Of a stretch of 64,000 nt of DNA, positions 8,889 to 17,948 are shown piece by piece. The translations under genes and the position numbers were made by a program. The DNA comes from Anderseniella sp963759095 (GTDB lineage: Bacteria; Pseudomonadota; Alphaproteobacteria; Rhizobiales; Aestuariivirgaceae): NCBI GenBank assembly GCA_963759095.1, contig CAVWYF010000028.1, positions 182,746 through 246,745 on the forward strand, given 5' to 3'. The notes under the pieces were generated by a model that ran no database searches, was not told the origin of the DNA, and saw nothing but the letters and a program-made list of their open reading frames with translations. Positions within the stretch are counted from its first letter, which is position 1; each line of letters starts with the position of its first letter.

Positions 8889-10258
8889 GTGGTCCTTCCA
8901 ACGGTTCACGCATAGGCGCGCGCTTTGTAACCGGCTCCACCATGCGGCATGTGGTTGTCATGACGGCAACCAGTGCCATTGGCCTGATGGCCATGTTCCT
9001 GGTTGACCTGGCTGATCTGTGGTTTCTGACCCTGCTGAACCAGATCGAGATTACGGCCGCAATCGGGTTTGCCGGCACCATCGTGTTCTCAAACCTGTCG
9101 GTCGGGCTTGGCCTGGCAATTGCTGCCGGCGCGCTGGTCGCGCAAGCCATGGGACGAGGCGAAGAAGACCAGGCACGCGAAACGGCGTCGGCGGCCCTGT
9201 GCCTGAGCCTGCTCACCGGGCTCATTGTTGCCATAGGAATCGTAGTGTTTGCCCGGCCAATGCTGTCTCTTCTGGGGGCATCAGGCGAGGCGCTTGAACT
9301 GGGCCGGTCCTACCTGATTACCATAGCGCCCGGTTTCCTGTTGCTGGCAGGTGCGATTACCGTCAGCTTCGTGCTGCGCGCCATTGGCGACCCCAAGCGC
9401 GCCATGTACGTCACGCTGGTAACGGCCATCGCAAATGCCGTGCTGGACCCGATCTTCATTTTCTGGATGGACTTCGGGATCAGGGGCGCAGCGCTTGCCA
9501 CTGTGTTCGCCAACCTCGCTTCATTTGCCGTCGGATTGTATGCCTTGCATCGCCATCACCAGTTCGTGGTGCGGCCCCGGATTTCATCCATCAAGCAAAA
9601 TCTTCGTCCCATCATGCGAATTGCCCTGCCCGCAATTGCCACCCAGCTCGCCACCCCGTTTGCTATTGCGTACATGACCCGTATCACGGCAACTTTCGGC
9701 AATGACGCGGTCGCCGCTGTCGCGGTAATCAACCGGCTGGTGCCGGTGGCGTTCGGGGTCATCTTTTCGCTGTCAGGTGCCGTCGGCCCGATTATCGGGC
9801 AGAATTACGGCGCCGGCAAACTTGATCGCGTCAGCCAGACGCTCAAGGATGCCATGGTATTTTCGACCCTTTATACAGTTGGTGTCAGCATTGTGCTGCT
9901 GGCAGTGGCCGGGCACATGCCGGCCTGGTTCAGCGCAACGCCGGCAGCAGCGGAACTGATCACTTTCTACTATACGTTCATTGCCATAACCTGGGCCTTT
10001 GCCGGTGCCCAGTTTGTGGCGCAGGCTGCATTCAACAACCTTGACCGGCCGCAATGGTCGATGTGGTTCAACTGGGGCAAGGCTACAATCGGCACTATTC
10101 CATTGTTGCATCTTGGTGCAGCATGGGGCGGGGCAACCGGCACACTGGTTGGCATGGGTGCCGTCAACATTGTTTTCGGTTTGGCCGCCACCATCACCGC
10201 TTTCACACTGGTAAGGACAATGGCCATGCAGGCCCCTGTTACAGGAGACGCCACATGA
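8885..10258 (+). CDS. MATE family efflux transporter
   Basis: A 457-residue inner-membrane protein with twelve hydrophobic helices in two pseudo-repeats. Family motifs include GFAGTIVFSNLSVGLGLAI in the first half and GAVGPIIGQNYGAGK in the second. MATE proteins export cationic drugs or metabolites with Na+ or H+ antiport; the substrate here cannot be told. The start overlaps the preceding stop (ATGA), and the same overlap joins its stop to the next gene, so translational coupling is likely on both sides. Confidence 0.92.
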   Translation: MSGPSNGSRIGARFVTGSTMRHVVVMTATSAIGLMAMFLVDLADLWFLTLLNQIEITAAIGFAGTIVFSNLSVGLGLAIAAGALVAQAMGRGEEDQARETASAALCLSLLTGLIVAIGIVVFARPMLSLLGASGEALELGRSYLITIAPGFLLLAGAITVSFVLRAIGDPKRAMYVTLVTAIANAVLDPIFIFWMDFGIRGAALATVFANLASFAVGLYALHRHHQFVVRPRISSIKQNLRPIMRIALPAIATQLATPFAIAYMTRITATFGNDAVAAVAVINRLVPVAFGVIFSLSGAVGPIIGQNYGAGKLDRVSQTLKDAMVFSTLYTVGVSIVLLAVAGHMPAWFSATPAAAELITFYYTFIAITWAFAGAQFVAQAAFNNLDRPQWSMWFNWGKATIGTIPLLHLGAAWGGATGTLVGMGAVNIVFGLAATITAFTLVRTMAMQAPVTGDAT

Positions 10259-10926
10259 GCGGTCAGGCTACCGAGTTGATCGGCATAATATTAGCTGCCA
10301 ATGAAGGCAAGACCGCAGGTGCACTGGCGCTTGCCGGCGACTACAGCATTGATACGGCAGAAAAAGCCCTGAAAACCCACGTCCGCGAAATCGGTTCGAA
10401 AATGGCCGTCAAGGCAAGGGATCCGGAAGAACTGGAGCTCCTGCTGGACGTGATCGAGGCTGGCGAGCATGATGATTATCTGACTAACCCGGATGCATTA
10501 CTGTCGCGCGAGGCGGTTGAGGAAGGCGAGGAAATCCTCACCCACGTCTACGGCTCGCTGGAGCGGGCGCGCGCAGTTGCGCGAACATTGCGCAAACCGC
10601 ACGGCATTACCGAAGAAAAGATGGAGCGGATGATGACGCTGGCGGCCACCTTGTGTGTGGCAGCCCTGGTCAAACGCGGCCAGCAAACCTATCTGGCGGC
10701 TGATACAGGCGGCGTGACATCAACTTTCATATCCGAGCTTGTCAAAGCCATCATCAAGGGCATCACCCATGTGCCGGCCAAGCGCAGACGGCGGCGCAAC
10801 CGTGCCACCTATGCAAAATCCTACAAGACCTCGCGCAAGCGCCGCAGACAGCGCAGCCGCTCACGGCGCAAGAAGACGCCTGATCTGGGTGATGTATTCG
10901 GGGAATTGCTGAAACGCGCAATATGA
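10255..10926 (+). CDS. DUF937-related protein with a strongly basic C-terminal tail
   Basis: A 223-residue protein of unknown function. The N-terminal 170 residues are alpha-helical in composition (ELIGIILAANEGKTAGALAL and so on) and resemble DUF937-type proteins weakly. From about residue 173 the tail is packed with Arg and Lys (AKRRRRRNRATYAKSYKTSR, then RKRRRQRSRSRRKKTP), followed by a short helix DLGDVFGELLKRAI. That closing DLGD..GELL resembles the repeated LGDIL units of the next gene, which suggests the two products are related or interact. Start and stop overlaps tie it to the MATE gene. The basic tail could bind nucleic acid or acidic partners; that is inference. Confidence 0.7.
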   Translation: MSGQATELIGIILAANEGKTAGALALAGDYSIDTAEKALKTHVREIGSKMAVKARDPEELELLLDVIEAGEHDDYLTNPDALLSREAVEEGEEILTHVYGSLERARAVARTLRKPHGITEEKMERMMTLAATLCVAALVKRGQQTYLAADTGGVTSTFISELVKAIIKGITHVPAKRRRRRNRATYAKSYKTSRKRRRQRSRSRRKKTPDLGDVFGELLKRAI

Positions 10927-10971
10927 CTAAACTAGCCTTCAGATGAGGGAGCTTTAAAGTGAGTACGTGCC

Positions 10972-11832
10972 ATGAATATCATTGAGATGATTGCCCGGTC
11001 CCATAACGGCCAGGGTCTGGATGTGTTGGGTCAGCAGTTCGGACTGTCGCGCGAGCAGACGCTGGCTGCCGTCGCCGAGCTTGCCCCCATGGTCACCTCC
11101 GGGGTACGCCGCAACACCCGCGAACCCGATGGCATGGTCTCGTTGTTCGAGGCGCTGTCCGGCGGCGGGCACGAACGCTATCTGGAAGACGATACGGCGG
11201 TTCAATACGACACCGCGAAAGATGACGGCAATGCCATTCTCGGCCATCTGTTCGGCCGCAAGGAGGTTAGTCGCGAAGTTGCCATGCAGGCAGCCGGCAC
11301 CACCGGCATTGGCGGCGCAATTCTGAAAAAGATGCTGCCGGTCATTGCCTCCATGGTGATGGGGGCAATTTTCAAGCGCATTACCGGTGGCGCCCCGGCT
11401 CCGGCGCCGCGCGGCGGCTCAGGTGGCGGCCAAGGCGGCGGTCTTGGCGATATTATCAGTGACATTCTCGGTGGTGGCCAGAAGCAACAGCCCCGGGGTG
11501 GCCAGGGTGGCGGTGGCCTGGGTGATATCCTCGGCGATATCCTCGGCGGCGGATCAGGCCAGCAGCGCTCACCGGCGCCGCAACCGCAGCAGCGCCGACC
11601 CGCACCAGGCGGTGGTCTCGATGATCTGCTGCGCGACATTCTAGGCGGCGGTATGGGTGGCGGCAGTACGGGCCGCAGCAGCAGACGCCAGCGCCCGTCT
11701 TCCTATAATGACGACGCCATTGGCCGGGGCCGCAACACGCTGGACGACATTCTCGGCGGCGATACCCGAACCGGTTCAGGCAACGCCGCCGATGATTTGC
11801 TGGAGTCGGTTAATCGCAGGCTGGGATACTGA
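10972..11832 (+). CDS. DUF937 domain protein with glycine-rich repeat tail
   Basis: A 286-residue protein. Residues 1-140 are a DUF937 domain (helical; DVLGQQFGLSREQTLAAV, KKMLPVIASMVMGAIFKRIT). Residues 140-286 are low-complexity Gly/Pro/Gln/Arg linkers between short amphipathic units: LGDIISDILGGG, LGDILGDILGGG, LDDLLRDILGGG, LDDILGGD and ADDLLESV. DUF937 proteins (YidB-like) have no firmly established function. It lies 45 bp after the basic-tailed DUF937-like gene, probably in the same transcript. Confidence 0.8.
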   Translation: MNIIEMIARSHNGQGLDVLGQQFGLSREQTLAAVAELAPMVTSGVRRNTREPDGMVSLFEALSGGGHERYLEDDTAVQYDTAKDDGNAILGHLFGRKEVSREVAMQAAGTTGIGGAILKKMLPVIASMVMGAIFKRITGGAPAPAPRGGSGGGQGGGLGDIISDILGGGQKQQPRGGQGGGGLGDILGDILGGGSGQQRSPAPQPQQRRPAPGGGLDDLLRDILGGGMGGGSTGRSSRRQRPSSYNDDAIGRGRNTLDDILGGDTRTGSGNAADDLLESVNRRLGY

Positions 11833-11839
11833 CAATCAA

Positions 11840-11953
11840 CTACTCAAACCGGCGCCTCTTGCGACGACGAAAAGCGGCGTCTTCCAGCTCAAGCGCTGCG
11901 TTTGCCGTCAACGGCAGATAAGATGCCCAGATGATCTCATCGCGCCGGACACC
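11840..11953 (-). pseudogene. C-terminal fragment of an unidentified gene cut by an IS1182-type element
   Basis: Reading the minus strand from the IS junction at 11953 to TAG at 11840 gives an open C-terminal peptide, RRDEIIWASYLPLTANAALE then LEDAAFRRRKRRRFE. The end of the adjacent IS copy is missing exactly where this fragment begins, so a deletion or rearrangement seems to have removed both the IS end and the rest of this gene. I do not recognise the protein. Confidence 0.5.
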
Positions 11954-13552
11954 TTGGCGGTTTTGGGTGGTTGATTGGAGCTTCTGTCGGGATTTGACGG
12001 TTCTGAGCGGTGATTTGGGGTGATATTTGCGTAAAAGGAGCCCGACGAGCGCCTACGCCCTCATCGCTGCCATCAGCGGGCCGATACCCAGGATATTCAT
12101 GACACGCTTGAGATTATAGGCCAGCACATGCAGGGCCATTTCGGTTGAGACCCGTTTCAGTGTCTTCATCTGGAAGTGTGTGGACCCCATCCAGGATTTG
12201 ATGGTGCCGAAGGGGTGTTCAACCGTTTCGCGCCGCTGGCGCATCTTTTCGGGATTCTCGTCGAGTCGTTGCTGGACAGCCTCAAGAACGTGCTCGTGCT
12301 CCCAACGTGTGATCCGGCGCTCCTTGCCCGTGGTGCAGTGATGCTTGATGGCGCAAGCCTGGCAGGCATTGGTCCAGTAGCGGCGCAGGACCAGCCCCTT
12401 TTCCTCGTTGGTATAATGATAGATCAGACGTTCACCGGCAGGACAGATGTAAACGTCGTCTAACGCCACGTAGACAAAATCCTGTTTGCCAAACCGGCCC
12501 TTGGCCTTAGCGCCTGAGGTTAGCGGCTTTGGAAGTGTGACAGTGATGCCGGCTTCATCGCATGCCAGAATCTCCTCGCTTGAGGAGTAACCTCGATCAG
12601 CAACGACATCCAGCGCGTCTGTCTCCAGGACCGCTTTCGTATGCTGGGCCATGTTGGACAGTTGCGCCCGGTCGGTACCGACGTTGGTAACATCATGGGC
12701 AACGATCAGATGGTGTTTGATGTCCACTGCAGCCTGCACATTATAACCAACCACACCTGAACCCCGGCCACTTGTGGCCATGGAGCGGGCATCGGGATCG
12801 GTCAGGGATATTTGCTGGTCCGGCGCCGCAAGCATCGCGGCCTCAAGCTTTTTCAGGCGCTGCATCTCCTCCTTGAGCTTGGCGATCTTGTCGTTCAGGC
12901 GAACCGTCGAGGTCTCGCGTGCCTGTGACGGCTCTTGCCGGTCCGCACTGTCCAGTTGATGCAGATAGCGCTCGACGCTTTCCTCAATCTGCTCCAGGCG
13001 CCGCTTCATCTTGTTGCGCGTAAAATTCCGGTCCCGGTTGTTGACCGCCTTGAACTTGGAGCCATCGATCGCCACGCTGGCATCGCTAAACAGGTCAAGC
13101 TGACGGCACAGGCCAACAAACCTGGTGCACACCTTGCGGATCGCCGGGCCATTGTCTTTGCGGAAGTTGGCGATCGTCTTGTGGTCCGGTGCCAGACGGC
13201 CCGTCAGCCACATAACCTCGACATTGCGCCCGGCCTCGCGCTCAAGACGCCTGCTCGATTGAACCCGGTTGAGATAGCCGTAGACATACAACTTCAACAA
13301 TACTGATGGATGATAACTCGGTCGGCCGGTCGCGCGTGGCTCAACCCGATCAAACCCAAGCACTGCCAGGTCAAGCTCATCAACGAAAACATCCACCACC
13401 CGAACTGGGTTGTCTTCACCAATGTAGTCATCAAGCCGCTCGGGAAACAAAGTACCCTGCTCGCGGTCAACACCTTCAACAAATCGCTTCATGAAACCCT
13501 CCCGCAAAAGGACAGGAGAATCATACCACAATTGACGTTTTTACACAGTCTG
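11954..13552 (-). mobile_element. IS1182-type insertion sequence, copy A (3' end missing)
   Basis: This copy matches the copies at 18217-19897 and 37890-39569. The 5' end (right side, 13533-13552) has the terminal repeat CAGACTGTGTAAAAACG on the minus strand and is followed by GACC. At the left the homology stops at 11954 (TTGGCGGTTTTGGG), about 95 bp short of the other copies, so the 3' terminal inverted repeat is lost. The transposase frame is intact, but the element should be unable to move by itself. Confidence 0.9.
12053..13492 (-). CDS. IS1182 family transposase (copy A)
   Basis: A 479-residue DDE transposase starting at MKRFVEGVDREQGTLFPERL, with GGGAGGG directly upstream. Features: an N-terminal DUF772-type domain (GRPSYHPSVLLKLYVYGYLN), the first catalytic Asp in VAIDGSKFKAVNNRDRN, a coiled-coil segment (IAKLKEEMQRLKKLEAAM), the second Asp in DVVADRGYSSSEE, a Cys cluster (CQACAIKHHC) and the final Glu in the ETVEHPFGTIKSWMG block. 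It differs from copy B at several residues (for example SSSEE against FSSEE). The frame is full length although the element lacks its 3' end. Confidence 0.93.
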   Translation of the reverse strand: MKRFVEGVDREQGTLFPERLDDYIGEDNPVRVVDVFVDELDLAVLGFDRVEPRATGRPSYHPSVLLKLYVYGYLNRVQSSRRLEREAGRNVEVMWLTGRLAPDHKTIANFRKDNGPAIRKVCTRFVGLCRQLDLFSDASVAIDGSKFKAVNNRDRNFTRNKMKRRLEQIEESVERYLHQLDSADRQEPSQARETSTVRLNDKIAKLKEEMQRLKKLEAAMLAAPDQQISLTDPDARSMATSGRGSGVVGYNVQAAVDIKHHLIVAHDVTNVGTDRAQLSNMAQHTKAVLETDALDVVADRGYSSSEEILACDEAGITVTLPKPLTSGAKAKGRFGKQDFVYVALDDVYICPAGERLIYHYTNEEKGLVLRRYWTNACQACAIKHHCTTGKERRITRWEHEHVLEAVQQRLDENPEKMRQRRETVEHPFGTIKSWMGSTHFQMKTLKRVSTEMALHVLAYNLKRVMNILGIGPLMAAMRA

Positions 13553-13557
13553 GACCC

Positions 13558-13915
13558 AACTCGGACATCGGAGGCGAGCCCGTGATTGACTGCTCTGAGC
13601 CCCAGGCGGACCTTGAATTGCCGCCGCCTACCGGCAGCTAAGGGCCAGTAGCGAAACTTCTGACTATGTAGTCAGGATGATTGTCTGAAGCGTGGGCAGC
13701 TTAGATGGCATACGTAACGCAGCATCGGATTACCTGCGAGACGTCACGATCCTGTCGCAAACAGGATGTTGAGCGCCATTCACTTATCCCCTAGCGGATC
13801 ATACCATCGTAACCATTGCCTTGCTGATGAACTCGATGTTTGACATGCTTCAGCCAAGAAATGATTGATGCGGATGCTCAAACCCGCGCGCCCTGTCATT
13901 AGGAGGAAACCAAGA
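13558..13915. other. Intergenic region between IS1182 copy A and the BCCT gene
   Basis: About 360 bp with no convincing gene. The first 20 bases (CAACTCGGACATCGG) are the outer half of the palindromic repeat in which the IS element sits. The last part holds the ribosome binding site AGGAGG (13901) of the transporter gene. Nothing else recognisable. Confidence 0.4.
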
Positions 13916-15547
13916 GTGACAGATGCCAACCAAGTTGACGGTGCCGAAGAGGTACCCCACCCCGTTGAGACCGACTACGAAATCGGCCAACATAACATCA
14001 ACCCTTTTGGCCTCGATCTTCACAACCCGGTCTTTGCGATCTCCGGTCTGTCGATTGTTGCCTTCGTGATCGTCACCTTGATGTTCCAGCAAGGCGCTAC
14101 AGAGTTCTTCGGCTGGCTGAGGCCATTCCTGACTTCGACATTTGACTGGTTCTTCCTGAGCGCGGCCAATATCTTTGTATTGTTCTGTTTCATGCTCATG
14201 GTCACGCCGCTCGGCAAGATCCGGCTTGGAGGCCAGGATGCCACGCCGGACTACAGCTATATGGGCTGGTTTTCCATGCTGTTTGCTGCGGGCATGGGTA
14301 TAGGGTTGATGTTCTTTGGCGTGTCCGAACCAATGTCGCATTTTGCATCCTCCCTTGGCGGAACAGCTGCTGAAGCTGGAGCACGTACCGACTGGGCACC
14401 ACTTGGCGCTGCCGCAGGAGACCCGGTCGCTGCGAGGAATCTCGGCATGGCAGCCACCATCTTCCACTGGGCACTACATCCCTGGGCGATCTATGCTGTC
14501 GTCGGGCTGGCGCTGGCGTTCTTCACTTTTAACCGGGGTCTGCCACTCACCTTGCGGTCGGCGTTTTACCCGATCCTGGGCGATCGTGTCTGGGGCTGGT
14601 GGGGCCACACCATCGACATTCTAGCAGTGTTTGCCACCCTATTCGGCCTGGCCACATCGCTTGGCTTTGGTACAGAACAGGCGCTCGCCGGACTGAACTA
14701 CCTGTTCGGCTGGGGTACCGGCAATGTCGCCAAGGTCGTGCTCATCGCGTTGATCACTGCCATGGCTCTTATTTCGGTGGTTCGGGGACTTGACGGCGGC
14801 GTAAAGGTCTTGTCCGAGATCAATATCGGACTGGCTGCAGTGCTGTTGTTGTTCATCATCGCGGTCGGCCCAACCACGACAATCTTTGAAACCATCTTCG
14901 CTGGGGGCGCAGCCTATGTCACAAACCTGATTCCGCTGTCGATGCCGTTTGGCCGTGAAGACGCCAACTTCTCGCAAGGCTGGACCGCGTTCTACTGGGC
15001 CTGGTGGATTTCATGGTCTCCATTCGTCGGCATGTTCATTGCCCGCGTATCACGTGGTCGCACGGTTCGCGAGTTTGTGTTCTGTGTGATGATCATCCCT
15101 ACAGCGGTGTGCGTTCTGTGGATGGGCGCATTCGGTGGAACCGCTATAGCCCAGGTAGTGGCTGATGCGGCTGCACCAGTGAAAGATGCTGCCCTTGAGC
15201 TGAAACTGTTTGAGATGCTCAAGCCCCTGCCACTAGCTGGCATCACGTCGTTTATTGGCATTGTGCTGGTGCTGGTGTTCTTCATCACCTCATCAGACTC
15301 CGGCTCATTGGTGATCGACACCATAACAGCTGGTGGCAAGACCGATGCACCCGTATCTCAGCGCGTCTTCTGGTGCACATTTGAAGGTGTGGTTGCTGCG
15401 ACCCTGCTGCTGGTCGGTGGCTCCGGCGCCTTGACCGCACTACAGGCTATGGCCGTGTCAACGGGGTTCCCGTTCACCATCGTGCTGCTGGCCATGTGCG
15501 TAAGCCTATATATCGGGCTGCGCCAGACCCAGAAAGCAGGGCTCTAA
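13916..15547 (+). CDS. BCCT family transporter (betaine/choline/carnitine type)
   Basis: A 543-residue membrane protein of twelve helices that imports quaternary amines or related zwitterions with Na+ or H+. The family signature is in GWTAFYWAWWISWSPFVGMF, with FFGVSEPMSHF and GMGIGLMFFGVSEP earlier. GTG at 13916 is chosen because AGGAGG lies nine bases upstream; the frame extends upstream to a TTG without a binding site. The protein ends soon after the twelfth helix (YIGLRQTQKAGL), lacking the long tail of osmosensing BetP. A strong terminator follows. A UspA-type gene is convergent. Confidence 0.93.
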   Translation: MTDANQVDGAEEVPHPVETDYEIGQHNINPFGLDLHNPVFAISGLSIVAFVIVTLMFQQGATEFFGWLRPFLTSTFDWFFLSAANIFVLFCFMLMVTPLGKIRLGGQDATPDYSYMGWFSMLFAAGMGIGLMFFGVSEPMSHFASSLGGTAAEAGARTDWAPLGAAAGDPVAARNLGMAATIFHWALHPWAIYAVVGLALAFFTFNRGLPLTLRSAFYPILGDRVWGWWGHTIDILAVFATLFGLATSLGFGTEQALAGLNYLFGWGTGNVAKVVLIALITAMALISVVRGLDGGVKVLSEINIGLAAVLLLFIIAVGPTTTIFETIFAGGAAYVTNLIPLSMPFGREDANFSQGWTAFYWAWWISWSPFVGMFIARVSRGRTVREFVFCVMIIPTAVCVLWMGAFGGTAIAQVVADAAAPVKDAALELKLFEMLKPLPLAGITSFIGIVLVLVFFITSSDSGSLVIDTITAGGKTDAPVSQRVFWCTFEGVVAATLLLVGGSGALTALQAMAVSTGFPFTIVLLAMCVSLYIGLRQTQKAGL

Positions 15548-15577
15548 CCATAACGGCAACATTTGTGTTGTGTATTG

Positions 15578-15607
15578 CCCTGCGCCGGCAAGCATGCTGG
15601 CGCAGGG
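15578..15607 (+). terminator. Terminator hairpin after the BCCT gene
   Basis: A nearly perfect inverted repeat, CCCTGCGCC...GGCGCAGGG, spans 15578-15607 and is followed by TTCTTCTT. It starts 31 bp after the transporter stop codon and may serve both convergent genes. Confidence 0.75.
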
Positions 15608-15775
15608 TTCTTCTTGCCGGCGAGACATCAAGCGGCCTCCCACGGAGCTTGAATCACTGATTAGGTGATTTGGGAATCCTGAATCTCAACAGACCCTAGA
15701 GCAATTGACCTGGACAGTTGATCGCCATCCCGGAATTGCGATCCGGGACCACCTGCGTTTGCCAAGGCAAGAAGA

Positions 15776-16189
15776 TTATCTGACAACAAAAACCGATGCG
15801 TTCGAATGAGCAGCGATCTTGCCGCCGTTAGACGGCCAGACATAGTCAACGATTGTTGGAACATGTGATGCCATTACAACCAGGTCGGCACCAACCGCGT
15901 CCACTGCCTTGAGCAGAACATCGTCCACATCGGCAACGAGATCATGACCTACAAAAGTCCTGCAGTCGGCGCTGTGACCGTGTTCCGCTACCTGGTTGGC
16001 AGTGAAGGCCTGCAATTTCTTTTCGTACTCTGCCGGATTGTGAGCTATACGGCTTGGCTCTTCGTTGGCAACACCAACATAACAAACCGGTATGCTGTAA
16101 TGCTTTGCCAAACCCGCTGCTGCGCCTAGCGCTTTCGACAGGGGTTCGATGTGTTCAAGGTCAACCGGTACCATCATTAATTTGAACAT
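15776..16189 (-). CDS. Universal stress protein (UspA family)
   Basis: A 137-residue single Usp domain: beta strand MFKLMMVPVDL, then KALGAAAGLAKHYSIPVCYV, and the C-terminal ADLVVMASHVPTIVDYVW followed by AHSNASVFVVR. The nucleotide loop is of the SHxPxxxDYxxxSN kind rather than the classical GSHGRxG kind. Usp genes often accompany membrane transporters and may tune them or respond to energy stress; here it faces the BCCT gene. The start codon gives the expected family N-terminus. Confidence 0.88.
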   Translation of the reverse strand: MFKLMMVPVDLEHIEPLSKALGAAAGLAKHYSIPVCYVGVANEEPSRIAHNPAEYEKKLQAFTANQVAEHGHSADCRTFVGHDLVADVDDVLLKAVDAVGADLVVMASHVPTIVDYVWPSNGGKIAAHSNASVFVVR

Positions 16190-16388
16190 AGCTCACCCTT
16201 AAAGACTTTTCTTGCACAGACTTCACCACCCATATTGGATGCCAGCATAGCGAAAACCTCCGCAATCCCAAACAATACACTTTGCAGCGTGGCACATACC
16301 TCAAGGATATTCAATTCTGTCAAATGATCGGTTGAGATGGCAGTCATAAGCGGCCATTTGTGAGCTTTATCTCAAGGTCCGGTTTGTC

Positions 16389-17902
16389 CGGATAGTGTTG
16401 AAAAAGTCTGGGTTGCTGGCGCACTGAAGTCCTGATTCAATCCTTCCAGGCTATTGGAGGATTCGCCGATGATGGGACCACGTCAGGAAGCGCAAGCGGC
16501 TCTGTTTTACGAGTTTTCGCTTGAGGATCATGTTCCTCTTGATCACTTGCTGCGAGCGATTTATCGCTTTGTCGATCTGTCCGGTATTCGTACATACCTT
16601 GGTCCATTTTACAGCTCAACGGGCCGGCCTTCGATTGACCCGGAACTGATGGTCCGGATGCTGTTGATTGGCTACTGCATGGGCATCCGGTCAGAAAGGC
16701 GCTTGTGCGAGGAAGTGCATCTGAACCTTGCCTATCGCTGGTTCTGTCGCCTCGACCTGACAGATGCTGTTCCAGACCATTCGACCTTCTCCAAGAACAG
16801 GCATGGCCGCTTCCGTGAAAGCGGTCTGTTCCGGTATCTGTTCGAGGATGTTCTGTCGCGTTGCATCGCCGAAGGGTTGGTTGGCGGCAGCAGCTTCGGC
16901 ACCGATGCGTCACTTATCAAGGCCGATGCCAGTCGCTACTCGAAAGTGGAGCGCGCAGAATGGTCCGCGCCGGAAGTGGTCTCGCGGGCCACACAGGAAT
17001 ATCTCGACACGCTGGACGATGCAGCTTTTGGAGCAGCTACCCCGGTTGAACCCAAGACGCTGTCTCCGTCCGATCCCGCAGCACGCTTTACCGGCGCGAA
17101 CGGGGATCGGGCATTCTTCGCCTATTCGACCAACTATCTGGTCGATCTGGACAACGCGATTATCGTTGATGTTGAGGCAACAGCACCGATCCGCCAGGCC
17201 GAGACCGGCGTGGTGAAGGAGATGATCGTTCGCACCTGGGATCGCTTCGGCCTCCATCCGGATCAGCTGGTCGCCGATACAGCTTATGGTTCAGCGCCCA
17301 TGCTGGGTTGGCTGGTAGATGACCAAGGTATCGATCCCTATATTCCGGTGATCGACAAATCCCACCGCAATGACGGCACGTTCTCTCGTGAAGACTTTGC
17401 CTACGATAATGAAGCAGACGCTTACACCTGTCCGGGCGGCAAGCAACTGGTCCAGTTCCGCCGAACCTACAAGGTGCCCAGATCAGGTGTCGATGCAGAG
17501 GGTCTGATGCGCTACCGCGCCAGCAAGAAGGACTGCGACACCTGCCAACTCAAATCCCGATGCTGCCCGAAAGAGCCCGCAAGGAAGGTTATCCGGTCTA
17601 TCCATGAACATGCCCGTGACAGGGCGCGCGATATCACCAAGACAGATGCCTATGTCACCGCCAGCTACGCCCGCAAGAAAGTAGAGATGCTGTTTGCTCA
17701 CCTGAAACGCATCCTGAAACTCGATCGACTGCGCCTGAGAGGACCAAACGGAGCGAAAGACGAGTTCCTAATGGCTGCAACAGCGCAGAACCTGCGCAAA
17801 CTCGCTAAACTGGTTCCCAACCCCGCCTGAAAAGGTCAGACAAGAACACTCAGCCAAAATGCAAAAGCCGCCAAAACAGCGACTTTTTCAACACTATCTC
17901 CG
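16389..17902 (+). mobile_element. IS5/IS1182-group insertion sequence, copy 1
   Basis: About 1,514 bp, repeated almost exactly at 25289-26802. Imperfect terminal inverted repeats: left CCGGATAGTGTTGAAAAAGTC, right (reverse complement) CGGAGATAGTGTTGAAAAAGTC. Flanking bases differ between the two copies, which sets the ends to within one or two bases. I could not define a target duplication. One gene fills the element. The two copies lie in the same orientation, 7.4 kb apart. Confidence 0.92.
16469..17830 (+). CDS. IS5/IS1182-group transposase (copy 1)
   Basis: A 453-residue DDE transposase starting MMGPRQEAQAALFYEFSLED with GGAGG eight bases upstream. Features: DUF772-type N-terminal domain (FYSSTGRPSIDPELMVRMLL), catalytic Asp candidates in FGTDASLIKADAS and VADTAYGSAPMLG, a zinc-like Cys cluster (CDTCQLKSRCC), and the final Glu in KKVEMLFAHLKRILKLDRL. 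It differs from copy 2 by a single base that changes Leu to Phe beside the first Asp (LIKADAS against FIKADAS). The frame is intact, so the element may be active. Confidence 0.93.
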   Translation: MMGPRQEAQAALFYEFSLEDHVPLDHLLRAIYRFVDLSGIRTYLGPFYSSTGRPSIDPELMVRMLLIGYCMGIRSERRLCEEVHLNLAYRWFCRLDLTDAVPDHSTFSKNRHGRFRESGLFRYLFEDVLSRCIAEGLVGGSSFGTDASLIKADASRYSKVERAEWSAPEVVSRATQEYLDTLDDAAFGAATPVEPKTLSPSDPAARFTGANGDRAFFAYSTNYLVDLDNAIIVDVEATAPIRQAETGVVKEMIVRTWDRFGLHPDQLVADTAYGSAPMLGWLVDDQGIDPYIPVIDKSHRNDGTFSREDFAYDNEADAYTCPGGKQLVQFRRTYKVPRSGVDAEGLMRYRASKKDCDTCQLKSRCCPKEPARKVIRSIHEHARDRARDITKTDAYVTASYARKKVEMLFAHLKRILKLDRLRLRGPNGAKDEFLMAATAQNLRKLAKLVPNPA

Positions 17903-17948
17903 CTCAGCTGACACCCAGGTTGGGCCTAGGGAATGGCAGCTCATGGCA

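Noticed and set aside
16437..16913. A 158-codon open frame on the minus strand inside IS copy 1 (repeated at 25337 in copy 2)
   Set aside because: It is antisense to the transposase, has an arginine/serine-rich composition typical of a shadow frame, no binding site, and is duplicated only because the IS is.
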